Part shown: in pieces, positions 17,421-27,503 of the stretch
How positions within the stretch are numbered: the stretch's first letter is position 1
How the letters are laid out: every line of letters begins with the position of its first letter
Assembly (NCBI RefSeq): GCF_003311645.1
Contig: NZ_QEST01000235.1
Location: forward strand, 186,001-250,000
Direction of reading: 5' to 3'
From: Streptomyces sp. PT12
GTDB taxonomy: Bacteria; Actinomycetota; Actinomycetes; Streptomycetales; Streptomycetaceae
DNA: 64,000 nucleotides
Program-made: the position numbers and the translations under genes
The notes under the pieces: model-generated
Database searches by the model: none
Seen by the model: only the letters and a program-made list of their open reading frames with translations
What the model was told of the DNA's origin: nothing

Positions 17421-17906
17421 TCAGGTGCGGCCCTCGTTCTCCTGGGCCTCTTCGAGGACCGTCGGCGCGGTGCCCATCCAGTCGGCGTGCACGACGCGGA
17501 AGCCCGCGCGGCGGTAGGCGTCGCACACCAGCACGTCGTCGTCCACCACGACCGCGACCTCCCGGCCGCGCGCCAGCCGCCGCAGCAGCTCGGGCTTGGT
17601 GACGCGCGCCGGGCGGCGGTCGCCGTCGCGCCGCATCAGCAGCTCGCCCGGCGGCAGGCCATGGGCGCCCAGCCAGTCGCGCGTCGCCCCGCGCAGGCCC
17701 TCGGGCCGCCCGGTGACATAGGCCAGGTCGCTCGTCGCGGCGTGTTCGACGGCCAGCGCGACGCCGCGCGCCAGCGGCGGGTCGTCGGCCGCGGCGGCGA
17801 AGAACGCGTCCCAGTCGCGGGGAGCGCGTTCGAGGAAACGCAGCCGGTGGCGCGTGTCCGTCAGCGTCCCGTCCAGGTCGAACACCGCGAGCGACCGCCA
17901 GGCCAT
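17421..17906 (-). CDS. HAD-superfamily hydrolase (small Cof/Swiss-army phosphatase type)
   Basis: 161 residues; the start follows GAGGAGGTGGCG, an excellent ribosome-binding site that overlaps the LacI stop. The motif LAVFDLDGTLTDTRHRLRFL supplies the DxDGT nucleophile pair. DLAYVTGRPEGLRGATRDWL gives motif II (Thr/Ser), KPELLRRLARG motif III Lys, and VAVVVDDDVLVCDAYRRAG motif IV Asp pair. The short insert between motifs suggests a small cap and a small substrate. It is third in an operon after sugar-acid dehydratase and LacI regulator, so a phosphorylated sugar intermediate is a possible substrate. Confidence 0.85.
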   Translation of the reverse strand: MAWRSLAVFDLDGTLTDTRHRLRFLERAPRDWDAFFAAAADDPPLARGVALAVEHAATSDLAYVTGRPEGLRGATRDWLGAHGLPPGELLMRRDGDRRPARVTKPELLRRLARGREVAVVVDDDVLVCDAYRRAGFRVVHADWMGTAPTVLEEAQENEGRT

Positions 17907-17916
17907 CGCCACCTCC

Positions 17917-19011
17917 TCATGAGCCGCCCCCGTCGCGGCCCATGCTTCCACCCCGGAGGGGCGGGTGCGGCGGCGCGGTGCTCTCGCGCACCACCAGGCT
18001 GGTGGCCAGCTCGATGCGCGGGGTGCCATCGGGCCCGTCGCCACGCGGCGCGAGCACCGTCCGCACCGCGACGCGCGCCATCTCGGCCAGCGGCTGGCGC
18101 ACCGTCGTCAGCCGGGGCGAGACCCAGCCGCACAGCGCCACGTCGTCGAAGCCGACCACGCTCAGCTCGTCGGGGAGGCGCAGCCCCCTGCGGTGCGCCT
18201 CCGCGTAGACGCCGCTCGCCTGGAGGTCGGACCCCGCGAACACGGCCGTCGGCGGCTCGGCCAGGTCGAGCAGCGCCGCCGCCCCCCGCGCCCCGCCCTC
18301 GGGGCGGAAGTCGCCGTGCCGCACCAGCGCCGGGTCGAACGCGATCCCTGCACGGGCGAGCGCCGCGCGGTAGCCGTCGAGGCGTTGCTGCCCGCACACC
18401 AGCTCGGGCGGCCCGGTGACGATCCCGACGCGCCGGTGGCCCAGCCCGATCAGGTGCTCGGTCGCGGCGAGCCCACCCGCCCAGTTGGTGGCCCCGACCG
18501 TCGGCACCGCGGGGTCGAACCCGCCCACCGGGTCCACCAGGACGAACGGCGTCCCGAGCGCCGCCAGCCGCCGCGCCGCCGCGGACGGCGGCGGCGAGAG
18601 CACCAGCAGCACCCCGTCCGAGCCGCGCCCCGCGACCCGTTCGAGCCACGCGCCGTCCGCGGGGCCGCCATCGGCCACGGTGACCACCAGCTCGGCGCCG
18701 TGCCGCCGCGCCTCCCGCTCCGTGCCCCGCAACAGCTCGGTGGACCAGGGGGAATCCAGCTCGGAGATCACCAGGTCGATCAGCCTCGAACGGCCTGAAG
18801 CCCCCCTCCGGTCCGCGCGGCGCGGCCCACGACGCCGGTACCCGCGGCGTTCAAGCAGCTCACGCACCCGGGTCCTGGTCGCGGGCGCCACCTCGTCACG
18901 CCCGTTGAGCACCTTGCTCACCGTGGCCTCGGAGACGCCCGCCTCGGCGGCGATCTCCGCGATCGTCACCCGCCGTTCGGCGGGCGGGCGCGCGGGCTCA
19001 GTGCGACTCAC
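17917..19011 (-). CDS. LacI-family transcriptional regulator
   Basis: 364 residues from GTG 19011, inside the 3' end of the dehydratase gene (14-base overlap). The headpiece reads RRVTIAEIAAEAGVSEATVS and KVLNGRDEVAPATRTRVREL, a standard LacI helix-turn-helix with hinge. The periplasmic-binding-protein-like sensor follows (LIDLVISELDSPWSTELLRG, GHRRVGIVTGPPELV, ELSVVGFDDVALCGWVSPRL). Overlap with both neighbours (dehydratase upstream, HAD downstream) ties it to one operon. Two GAAAnTTTC-type palindromes (20753-20763 and 20877-20889) upstream of the operon are its likely operators, giving autoregulation. The inducer is probably a pentose or uronic-acid derivative, by context only. Confidence 0.92.
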   Translation of the reverse strand: MSRTEPARPPAERRVTIAEIAAEAGVSEATVSKVLNGRDEVAPATRTRVRELLERRGYRRRGPRRADRRGASGRSRLIDLVISELDSPWSTELLRGTEREARRHGAELVVTVADGGPADGAWLERVAGRGSDGVLLVLSPPPSAAARRLAALGTPFVLVDPVGGFDPAVPTVGATNWAGGLAATEHLIGLGHRRVGIVTGPPELVCGQQRLDGYRAALARAGIAFDPALVRHGDFRPEGGARGAAALLDLAEPPTAVFAGSDLQASGVYAEAHRRGLRLPDELSVVGFDDVALCGWVSPRLTTVRQPLAEMARVAVRTVLAPRGDGPDGTPRIELATSLVVRESTAPPHPPLRGGSMGRDGGGS

Positions 19012-20734
19012 GCGGCACCGCCGCGCCGCGCGCGCCCGCGAGGAAGCCGAAGTCCGCGCCCCGGTCCGCCTGGAGGACATGCTCGGTGTACAGCCACGCG
19101 TACCCCGAGTTGGCCGCGGCGGGCGGCTCCTGCCACGCCGCACGCCGCCGCGCCAGCTCGTCGTCCGGCACATCGAGGGTCAACGAACGCCCGGGCACGT
19201 CGAGTTCGATGATGTCGCCGGTGCGCACCAGGGCGAGCGGGCCGCCCACGGCCGCCTCGGGCGTGACATGCAGGACGACCGTGCCATAGCCCGTGCCGCT
19301 CATCCGCCCGTCGCACACCCGCACCATGTCGGTGACGCCCGCCTTGAGCAGCTTGGCGGGCAGCGGAACGTTGGCCACCTCCGGCATGCCGGGGTAGCCG
19401 CGCGGGCCCGCGCCCCTGATGACGATCACGTCGTCCGCCGCGATGTCCGTCTCCGGGTCGTCGCACACCGCGTGGTACTCCTCGGGCGAGTCGAACACCA
19501 CGGCGCGCCCCCGGTGCGTGAGCAATTCGGGCGACGCGGCCGACTGCTTGATCACCGCGCCGCCGGGGCACAGGTTCCCGCGCAGCACCGCGGTGCCGGT
19601 CCCCGCGGGCTGGAACGGCGCCCCGAGCGGCGTGATGACCTCCTCGTCGAAGCACTCGGCGCCCGCGACGTTCTCCCCGATCGACGCCCCGGTGACCGTC
19701 GTGGCGTCCGCGTTCAGCAGCCCCGCCTCGGCCAGTTGGCGCAGCACGACGGGCAGGCCGCCCGCGTAGCAGAAGTCCTCCATCAAAAAGCGCCCCGACG
19801 GCATCAGGTTCACCACGGTGGGAACGGGCCTGGCCAGCGCGTCGAAGTCGTCGAGCGCCAGCTCGACGCCGAGCCGCCCGGCCAGCGCGAGCAGGTGCAC
19901 GATCGCGTTGGTCGAGCCGCCGATCGCGGCGTTGGCGCGGATCGCGTTCTCGAACGCCGCCCTGGTCATGATCGCGCTCGGCCGCAGGTCCTCGTCGACC
20001 ATGGCCACGATGCGCCGCCCCGCCTCCTGCGCCACCTCGAAACGGCGCGCGTCCACCGCGGGCCACGTCGCCGAGCCCGGCAGCTGCATGCCCAGGGCCT
20101 CGGCCACGCACGCCATGGTGGAGGCGGTGCCCATGGTCATGCAGTGCCCGTTGGAACGCGCCATGCAGCCCTCGGCGACCGCGCACTCCGCCGCGGTCAT
20201 CCGCCCGGCCTTCATCTCGGCCTCGAACTTCCACACATGCGTGCCCGAACCCACGTCCTGGCCACGGTACTTGCCGTTGAGCATCGGCCCGCCCGTCACC
20301 ATCACGGCGGGCAGGTCCACGCTGGCCGCGCCCATGAGCAGCCCCGGCGTCGTCTTGTCGCAGCCCGAGAGCAGCACCACGCCGTCCAGGGGGTTGGCCC
20401 GGATCAGCTCCTCGGCCTGGAGCGCGAGCAGGTTGCGGTAGAACATCGCCGTCGGCCTGATCAGCGTCTCGCCCGTCGCCATCACGGGGAACTCCAGCGG
20501 GAAGCCACCCGCCTGCCACACCCCGCGCTTGACCGCCTCGGCGACCCGGTCGAGATGCGCGTTGCACGGGGCCAGCTCCGACCATGTGGACGCGATGCCG
20601 ATGACCGGCCTGCCGTCGAAGACCTCGGCCCCGAAGCCCTGGTTGCGCATCCAGGACCGGTAGATCATCCCCGACCTGCCCTCCGCGCCGAACCACTGCG
20701 CGCTGCGCCGCCCGCCCTCACCGCTGCTCACCAC
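18998..20734 (-). CDS. IlvD/Edd-family sugar-acid dehydratase (L-arabonate dehydratase type)
   Basis: 578 residues from tandem GTG codons (20734 or 20731). Family blocks are GRPVIGIASTWSELAPCNAH, VKRGVWQAGGFPLEFPVM, VVLLSGCDKTTPGLLMGAAS, NGHCMTMGTASTMACVAEAL, GGSTNAIVHLLA, LRGNLCPGGAVIKQ and VCDGRMSGTGYGTVVLHV. Cys in CDKT and CMTM and the N-terminal PCNAH are the iron-sulfur ligands. The opening WFGAEGRSGMIYRSWMRNQG and the overall pattern fit pentonate/L-arabonate dehydratases rather than branched-chain IlvD. Predicted reaction: dehydration of an aldonate to its 2-keto-3-deoxy acid. It heads the operon with LacI and HAD genes. Confidence 0.88.
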   Translation of the reverse strand: MVSSGEGGRRSAQWFGAEGRSGMIYRSWMRNQGFGAEVFDGRPVIGIASTWSELAPCNAHLDRVAEAVKRGVWQAGGFPLEFPVMATGETLIRPTAMFYRNLLALQAEELIRANPLDGVVLLSGCDKTTPGLLMGAASVDLPAVMVTGGPMLNGKYRGQDVGSGTHVWKFEAEMKAGRMTAAECAVAEGCMARSNGHCMTMGTASTMACVAEALGMQLPGSATWPAVDARRFEVAQEAGRRIVAMVDEDLRPSAIMTRAAFENAIRANAAIGGSTNAIVHLLALAGRLGVELALDDFDALARPVPTVVNLMPSGRFLMEDFCYAGGLPVVLRQLAEAGLLNADATTVTGASIGENVAGAECFDEEVITPLGAPFQPAGTGTAVLRGNLCPGGAVIKQSAASPELLTHRGRAVVFDSPEEYHAVCDDPETDIAADDVIVIRGAGPRGYPGMPEVANVPLPAKLLKAGVTDMVRVCDGRMSGTGYGTVVLHVTPEAAVGGPLALVRTGDIIELDVPGRSLTLDVPDDELARRRAAWQEPPAAANSGYAWLYTEHVLQADRGADFGFLAGARGAAVPRESH

Positions 20735-20752
20735 GGTCCCGCCTCTCCCCGA

Positions 20753-20763
20753 CGAAAGTTTCG
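20753..20763. promoter_or_regulatory. CGAAAGTTTCG operator candidate, proximal
   Basis: A perfect 11-bp palindrome 19 bases upstream of the dehydratase start. CGAAA-N-TTTCG is the site class known for LacI-family xylan/pentose regulators such as BxlR in streptomycetes. The cognate LacI gene is in the same operon. Confidence 0.65.
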
Positions 20764-20876
20764 GCCGCTCCCGGCGCCGGTCACGCTAGTGAGGGGCGTG
20801 AACTACGTCAATGGTCGCGGCAGTTCCCGGCCCCGGAGGCGCGCCCGCTCGGCCCCGTGGGCGCCTCGAAGTGGCT

Positions 20877-20889
20877 CCGAAACTTTCGG
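20877..20889. promoter_or_regulatory. CCGAAACTTTCGG operator candidate, distal
   Basis: A perfect 13-bp palindrome of the same class, centred 125 bp from the proximal site. Paired spacing would permit looping. It could also serve the divergent UvrA-like gene, whose start is 214 bp further right. Confidence 0.6.
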
Positions 20890-20934
20890 GGGCGGGGTCG
20901 GGTGTGGGCGCGGCCGCGATGGCCCCTCCGTAGT

Positions 20935-20978
20935 CGCCCGCGAGCCGCCCGCGAGCCGCCCGCGAGCCGCCCGCGAGC
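20935..20978. repeat. 11-bp tandem repeat, four copies
   Basis: CGCCCGCGAGC is repeated four times perfectly in non-coding DNA between the operator region and the UvrA-like gene. The unit length is near one helical turn, so repeats would present the same face of the DNA. Confidence 0.85.
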
Positions 20979-21102
20979 TCCCCGCAGGGGACCGATCAGG
21001 AATCGAGAAGCGGCCTCCCGCGCCCTCACCTACCGTGACGGACACCGGCCAGGGCCCGCCCGAGCGCACCGTACGCGCAGGCGCGACAGAGGAGAAGAGA
21101 CG

Positions 21103-23511
<2,409 letters not shown>

Positions 23512-23565
23512 GCGGGTGCCTCCTGCGGTTGTGGACGTGTTCAGGGCCGCCGTGCGCTGTCGGGC

Positions 23566-23577
23566 GCCCCGCGGGGC
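23566..23577. terminator. GC palindrome between convergent UvrA-like and LLM genes
   Basis: GCCCCGCGGGGC sits immediately beyond the LLM gene stop and 55 bases after the UvrA-like stop. It is a candidate bidirectional terminator with no T-run. Confidence 0.4.
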
Positions 23578-24726
23578 TCAGCCCTTCGCCCACGCCTCGG
23601 CCAGCAGCTCGTAGGAGCGCGCCCGCTCCTCGTGGTCGTGCGCGATCGTGGTGATCAGCAGCTCGTCGGCGCCGGTCGCGTCGCGCAGCGCGGTCAGGCG
23701 CTCCACCACGGTCTCGGGATCCCCGACGATCTGGGTGTCCACCCGGTCGGCCACCAGGTCGCGCTGCTCTTCCGTCCATGGGAACGCGGCGGCCTCGTCC
23801 GGGGTCGGGAACGGGATGGCGCCCGCGCCCGAGCGTATGGACAGCACCCAGCGGGCGTACGGCGACGCCAGGCGACGCGCGGTCTCCTGCTCCCGTGCCA
23901 CCACGACATCCGCCGACACCATGACGTGCGGGCGCGGCCGTTCGGCGGTGGGGACGAACGCCGCGCGGTAGGCGTCGACGGTCTCGAGCACGGACGAGGG
24001 GCTGACGTGGTAGTTCGCCACGAACGGCAGGCCGAGCGCGCCGGCGGCCGTCGAGCTGGCGCCCGCGCTCGACCCAAGCAGCCAGATCTCCGCGTCCGCG
24101 CCCTCGGCGGCGGGGGCGCGCAGCGCGAGGTCGTCGCCCGTGGTGAACGAGCCGCCGATGAGGTCCAGGATCTCCCGCACCTCCGCGAGGTAGTCCTTCC
24201 CCGCGTCCTCCCTGCCGTGCAGGAGCGCCTGCTGGGCGGCCAGCCGCTCGCGCACCGCGGGGTCGCCGAACCGGGTGCGCGCGGGGGCCGGGATGATCAG
24301 CCCCCGCACCTCGCGGTTGGGCGCCACGGGTCCCGAGCCCGGCGCGGTCTGCCGCGCGCTGAACTCCTTGACGCGCCCCGGGCCTGAACGGCCGAGCCCC
24401 AGGTCGATCCGCCCGGGGTGCGCGGCGGACAGCGTCCCGAACTGCTCGGCGACCGTCACGGGCGCGTAGTACCCGAGCGGCACCGCGCCCGAGCCCACCC
24501 GGATCGTGCGGGTCGCCGAGGCGATCAGCGCGATGAGCACGGCGGGCGCCGACGACGCCACGCCCTCGGCGAAGTGGTGCTCGGCGACCCAGTACCTGTG
24601 GTACCCGAACTCCTCGGCGCGCCGCGCCAGATCGAGGCTGTTGCGCAACGCGTCCCGCCCGGTGGCGCCCGAGGGGACGGGGGAGAGGTCGAGCACGGAC
24701 AGGGGGGTGCCGGACGGTGAGGTCAT
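23578..24726 (-). CDS. LLM-class flavin-dependent oxidoreductase (MsnO8-like)
   Basis: 382 residues. Blocks SVLDLSPVPSGATGRDALRN, FGYHRYWVAEHHFAEGVASS and TRTIRVGSGAVPLGYYAPVT are classic for the bacterial luciferase-like family. APVTVAEQFGTLSAAHPGRI, DLGLGRSGPG and WLLGSSAGASSTAAG continue the pattern. These use reduced FMN (or F420 in some actinobacterial members) for monooxygenation or reduction; the substrate is unknown. Its ATG overlaps the stop of the truncated LLM gene upstream (ATGA at 24726-24723). The first bases lie next to a 15-bp tandem repeat at 24733-24795. Confidence 0.88.
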   Translation of the reverse strand: MTSPSGTPLSVLDLSPVPSGATGRDALRNSLDLARRAEEFGYHRYWVAEHHFAEGVASSAPAVLIALIASATRTIRVGSGAVPLGYYAPVTVAEQFGTLSAAHPGRIDLGLGRSGPGRVKEFSARQTAPGSGPVAPNREVRGLIIPAPARTRFGDPAVRERLAAQQALLHGREDAGKDYLAEVREILDLIGGSFTTGDDLALRAPAAEGADAEIWLLGSSAGASSTAAGALGLPFVANYHVSPSSVLETVDAYRAAFVPTAERPRPHVMVSADVVVAREQETARRLASPYARWVLSIRSGAGAIPFPTPDEAAAFPWTEEQRDLVADRVDTQIVGDPETVVERLTALRDATGADELLITTIAHDHEERARSYELLAEAWAKG

Positions 24727-25484
24727 GCGGATGCCTCCTGAGACGTGGCCTCCTGAGACGTGGCCTCCTGGGATGTGGCCTCCTGGGATGTGGCCGGGCT
24801 CTGGGCCCACAGCCGGGTGGGGGCCTCCCGGCGCACCACAGGGGCCACCTCATCGGCGAAGCGCTGCAACTGCTCGATCTGCTCGGCGACGCCGAGCCCG
24901 AACGCGTCCACCGTGACCGATCGCAGGTCGTGGCGGTAGGCGGCGTGGTTCTCCAGGATCTTCTCGATGACGCGCTCGGGGCTGCCGATGAGCTGCGGCC
25001 CGTTGGCGATGGCGTCCTCGATGGTCCGAAACGGGGTGTTGTAGCCGGGCTTCCCCGCCAGGTGCGGCTTGTAGCTCTGCCGGACGCGCTCCTCGTACCG
25101 TTCGCGGAACAGGTCGGCGGCCTTCTCCGTGGTGTCGGCGATCAGCAGCCCGCCCGAGCCCGCGCCGACGAACGCGGTGGCCGGGTCGTGCCCGCGGGCG
25201 GCGAAACGTTCGCGGTAGTGCGCGAGCAGCCTGGCGTAGGCGGCCTTGGGCTGGACGGCGTTGGCCACGAAGAGCGGGTCGCCGTGCTTGGCGGCCAGCT
25301 CGGGGGAGTGCAGGCTGGTCGCCGAGCCGTGCCACACCACGGGCGGGCCCGCGTAGGGGCGCGGCACGGTGGTGACGCCCCGCAGCGGCGGGCGGAACTC
25401 GCCCTCCCGGTGGACGTCCTCCTCCCGCCACAGCCGCCGCAGCAGCTCGTACTTCTCCGCCTGGTACTCCCACCGCAGGGTCAT
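24723..25484 (-). CDS. LLM-class oxidoreductase, N-terminally truncated
   Basis: 253 residues, opening MTLRWEYQAEKYELLRRLWR then EEDVHREGEFRPPLRGVTTV and PRPYAGPPVVWHGSATSLHS. In full-length luciferase-like proteins the RLWREEDVxxEGxFRPPL block falls about 120 residues in, so the first barrel strands, including most of the flavin pocket, are missing. The rest (ELAAKHGDPLFVANAVQPKA, LIGSPERVIEKILENHAAYR) is intact. The C-terminus ends in four TSQEA-type repeats from a 15-bp minisatellite. The start lies within the last codons of the truncated peptide-binding gene. It is probably a pseudogene kept open in frame. Confidence 0.65.
   Translation of the reverse strand: MTLRWEYQAEKYELLRRLWREEDVHREGEFRPPLRGVTTVPRPYAGPPVVWHGSATSLHSPELAAKHGDPLFVANAVQPKAAYARLLAHYRERFAARGHDPATAFVGAGSGGLLIADTTEKAADLFRERYEERVRQSYKPHLAGKPGYNTPFRTIEDAIANGPQLIGSPERVIEKILENHAAYRHDLRSVTVDAFGLGVAEQIEQLQRFADEVAPVVRREAPTRLWAQSPATSQEATSQEATSQEATSQEASA
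24733..24795 (-). repeat. 15-bp minisatellite encoding TSQEA repeats
   Basis: Two copies of GCCTCCTGAGACGTG and two of GCCTCCTGGGATGTG (plus strand) lie at the 3' end of the truncated LLM gene. As with 6852-6911 the unit is 15 bp and in frame, but the sequence is unrelated. Confidence 0.9.
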
Positions 25485-26128
25485 GGTGATCGCCTCTCCG
25501 TCCGCGAATGTGCCGGGCCCGCCTGTGACGTGGTGAGCCGCCCCGCCGCCCCCGCGCCTGGGGCGGCGGCGCCCGGGATGGCGGCGAGCAGCCCGAGCGA
25601 GAACGTCGTGGTGGCGCGCAGGAACTGGGCGTTGGGCTCGGCGAACGTCACCGTCGCGGTGTGGGTGTCGTCCACCGCCGTGCCCTCGTACCCGGCGAGA
25701 TAGCCGCTGCCGAGCGCGGCCCTGGCGCCGAGCTCGACGATGCCGTCGAAGTTGGCGCGCACCGCCTCGGCGTCCACGGGCGTGCCGTCGCTGAACGTCG
25801 CGTCGCCCCTGAGGTGGAACGTGAAGGAGCGCGCGTCCTCGCTCACCTCCCAGCTCTCCGCGAGCCCTGGCACGATCTCGCCCGTCTCCGGGTCCTCGTC
25901 CGTCAGCGAGCCGACCAGCTGCCGCGCCGGGTAGATGGCGTCGTTGTTGCCCTGCTGCTGCGGGTCGACACAGCCGGGGTCGGAGGCGAGCGCGAACGTC
26001 AGCTCACCCCCCGCCTCGGGCGCTCCGTCGCCCGTGCCGGACTCGGAGGCGCCGCAGCCGGTCGCGGCGAGCGCGCCGGTGGCGAACGGGAGGACTGCGG
26101 GCAGGGCGAGACGGCGGCGTGCCATCAT
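25481..26128 (-). pseudogene. Truncated dipeptide/nickel-type ABC substrate-binding lipoprotein
   Basis: 215 codons. The start MMARRRLALPAVLPFATGAL and Cys in AATGC form a lipoprotein signal. The body reads ELTFALASDPGCVDPQQQGN, IYPARQLVGSLTDEDPETGE and RSFTFHLRGDATFSDGTPVD, the N-terminal lobe of SBP_bac_5 proteins (normally about 500-550 residues). After about residue 190 the sequence (AAPGAGAAGRLTTSQAGPAH) leaves the family and ends four bases inside the truncated LLM gene. Both partners are cut at the same junction, so a deletion probably removed the C-terminal SBP, any permease genes and the N-terminal LLM. The fragment cannot bind ligand as a full two-lobed protein. Confidence 0.75.
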
Positions 26129-26179
26129 GCGACTCCCTGGGGCTCGACACGGGGTGGCACCACTCTCCCTCCGAGTTGT

Positions 26180-26199
26180 TGCGGCTACTTGTAGCCACA
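26180..26199. promoter_or_regulatory. Inverted repeat around GGCTACTTGTAGCC
   Basis: A perfect 6-2-6 inverted repeat, extended to 20 bases with one mismatch pair. It lies between the divergent lipoprotein relic and the operon starting at 26360. It is 160 bp from the latter and 52 bp from the former, so it may be the operator of the lost transporter. Confidence 0.45.
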
Positions 26200-26359
26200 T
26201 GTATGCGCTTTGGCGACTTGCGCTCCCGAGCCGCCCCCCTGTGCCCGATCGGGCCAACGCGCCCCGCGCGCACGCCCGTTGAGATCCGCGACGGGCGATT
26301 CACCTCCCGGCCACCTTCCCGATGCCCGGTGGTGGCGTCGGCTGAGGAAGCTTCACATC

Positions 26360-27448
26360 GTGAGACGGGTATGGGGGATTCTGCTGGGAGTGCTGCTGCT
26401 GGCCGGCGTCGGCGCCGCGGTTGTCGTCGGCCGTGACACCGGCGGCGAAGGGGACGGCGGGGGCGGCGGCCAGGCCACGGTGAGCGGCGTGATCGGCTCG
26501 GAGAAGGCGGAGTTCTTCGCCGACCCCGAGGTGGTGGCCGCCCTCGCCGACGAAGGGCTGACCGTGCGGGCCCAGCCCGTCGGCTCGTGGGCCATGGACG
26601 ACGTGGACCTCGAGGGCTACGACTTCGCGTTCCCCTCGAGCCAGGGCCCGGCCGACGCGCTGCGCGCCGACCACGGCGACGTGGGCGCCCCGCTGCGCCC
26701 CTTCTACTCGCCGCTCGTGGTGCTCGCCCACCGCCAGGCCGCCGAGGTGCTGGCCGCCGGCGGTCTTGCCACGATCGAGGGCGACAACGTCGGGCGCCTG
26801 TCGATGGCCGACTACCTGGCCGCCGTCGAGGAGGGCCGCACCTGGCAGGAGCTCGAAGGCGCCGAGGCCCGGGACGGCCTCAGCGGCGCGGTCTATGTGT
26901 CGAGCACCGACCCGCTCACCTCCAACTCGGGCGCGCTCTACCTGGCCGCCGCCTCCTTCGTCGCCAACGACGGGCAGGTCGTCGCCGACGACGCCGCCAT
27001 CGAGCGCACCGCGCCCCTGCTGCGCGCCCTCGTGCAGGTCCAGGGCACCCAGCAGTCGAGTTCGGACGGCCCGTTCCGCGACTTCGTCAGCGGCATCGGC
27101 AACCCCCTCGTCCTCGCCTACGAGTCCCAGGTCGCCTCGCTGCTGATCGGCGGCGCGGGCGCGGGCGACATGGTGGTGCTCTACCCGGACACCACGGCGA
27201 CGAGCGACCACACCCTGGTGCCGCTCACCGAGGGCGGGCGGCGCCTCGGCGAGGTGCTGACGAACGACCCCGAGCTGCGCCGCCTCGCCGTGCGGCACGG
27301 CTTCAGGCCACAGGGCGCCACCGCCGAGTTCACCGAGGCCGCCGCCGCGCACTCCGGCTACCTCAGGGACGGGCTCGACGGGGTGCGGCAGGCGCCCGTG
27401 CCCACCGCCGACGTCCTGCGCGCCATGGCCGAGCGCGCCAAGGGCTGA
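26360..27448 (+). CDS. Membrane-anchored substrate-binding-like protein of the TelA operon
   Basis: 362 residues from GTG 26360 with GAGGAAG upstream. One N-terminal membrane segment (RVWGILLGVLLLAGVGAAVVV) and a Gly-rich linker lead to an extracellular domain. It resembles a periplasmic type 2 binding protein: ATVSGVIGSEKAEFFADPEV, YDFAFPSSQGPADALRADHG, YVSSTDPLTSNSGALYLAAA and VLAYESQVASLLI. The TSNSGALY block is a ligand-contact motif shared with the SBP-VWA protein at 28688 (TRSNSGYSAL). No transporter genes are present, so it more likely senses a ligand than imports it. It is first of four genes through 30998. Confidence 0.75.
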   Translation: MRRVWGILLGVLLLAGVGAAVVVGRDTGGEGDGGGGGQATVSGVIGSEKAEFFADPEVVAALADEGLTVRAQPVGSWAMDDVDLEGYDFAFPSSQGPADALRADHGDVGAPLRPFYSPLVVLAHRQAAEVLAAGGLATIEGDNVGRLSMADYLAAVEEGRTWQELEGAEARDGLSGAVYVSSTDPLTSNSGALYLAAASFVANDGQVVADDAAIERTAPLLRALVQVQGTQQSSSDGPFRDFVSGIGNPLVLAYESQVASLLIGGAGAGDMVVLYPDTTATSDHTLVPLTEGGRRLGEVLTNDPELRRLAVRHGFRPQGATAEFTEAAAAHSGYLRDGLDGVRQAPVPTADVLRAMAERAKG

Positions 27449-27503
27449 CCGCCGACCACCGCGCGGGACTTCATCGAGCGCGGGACTTCACCGAGGGGGA
27501 GCC

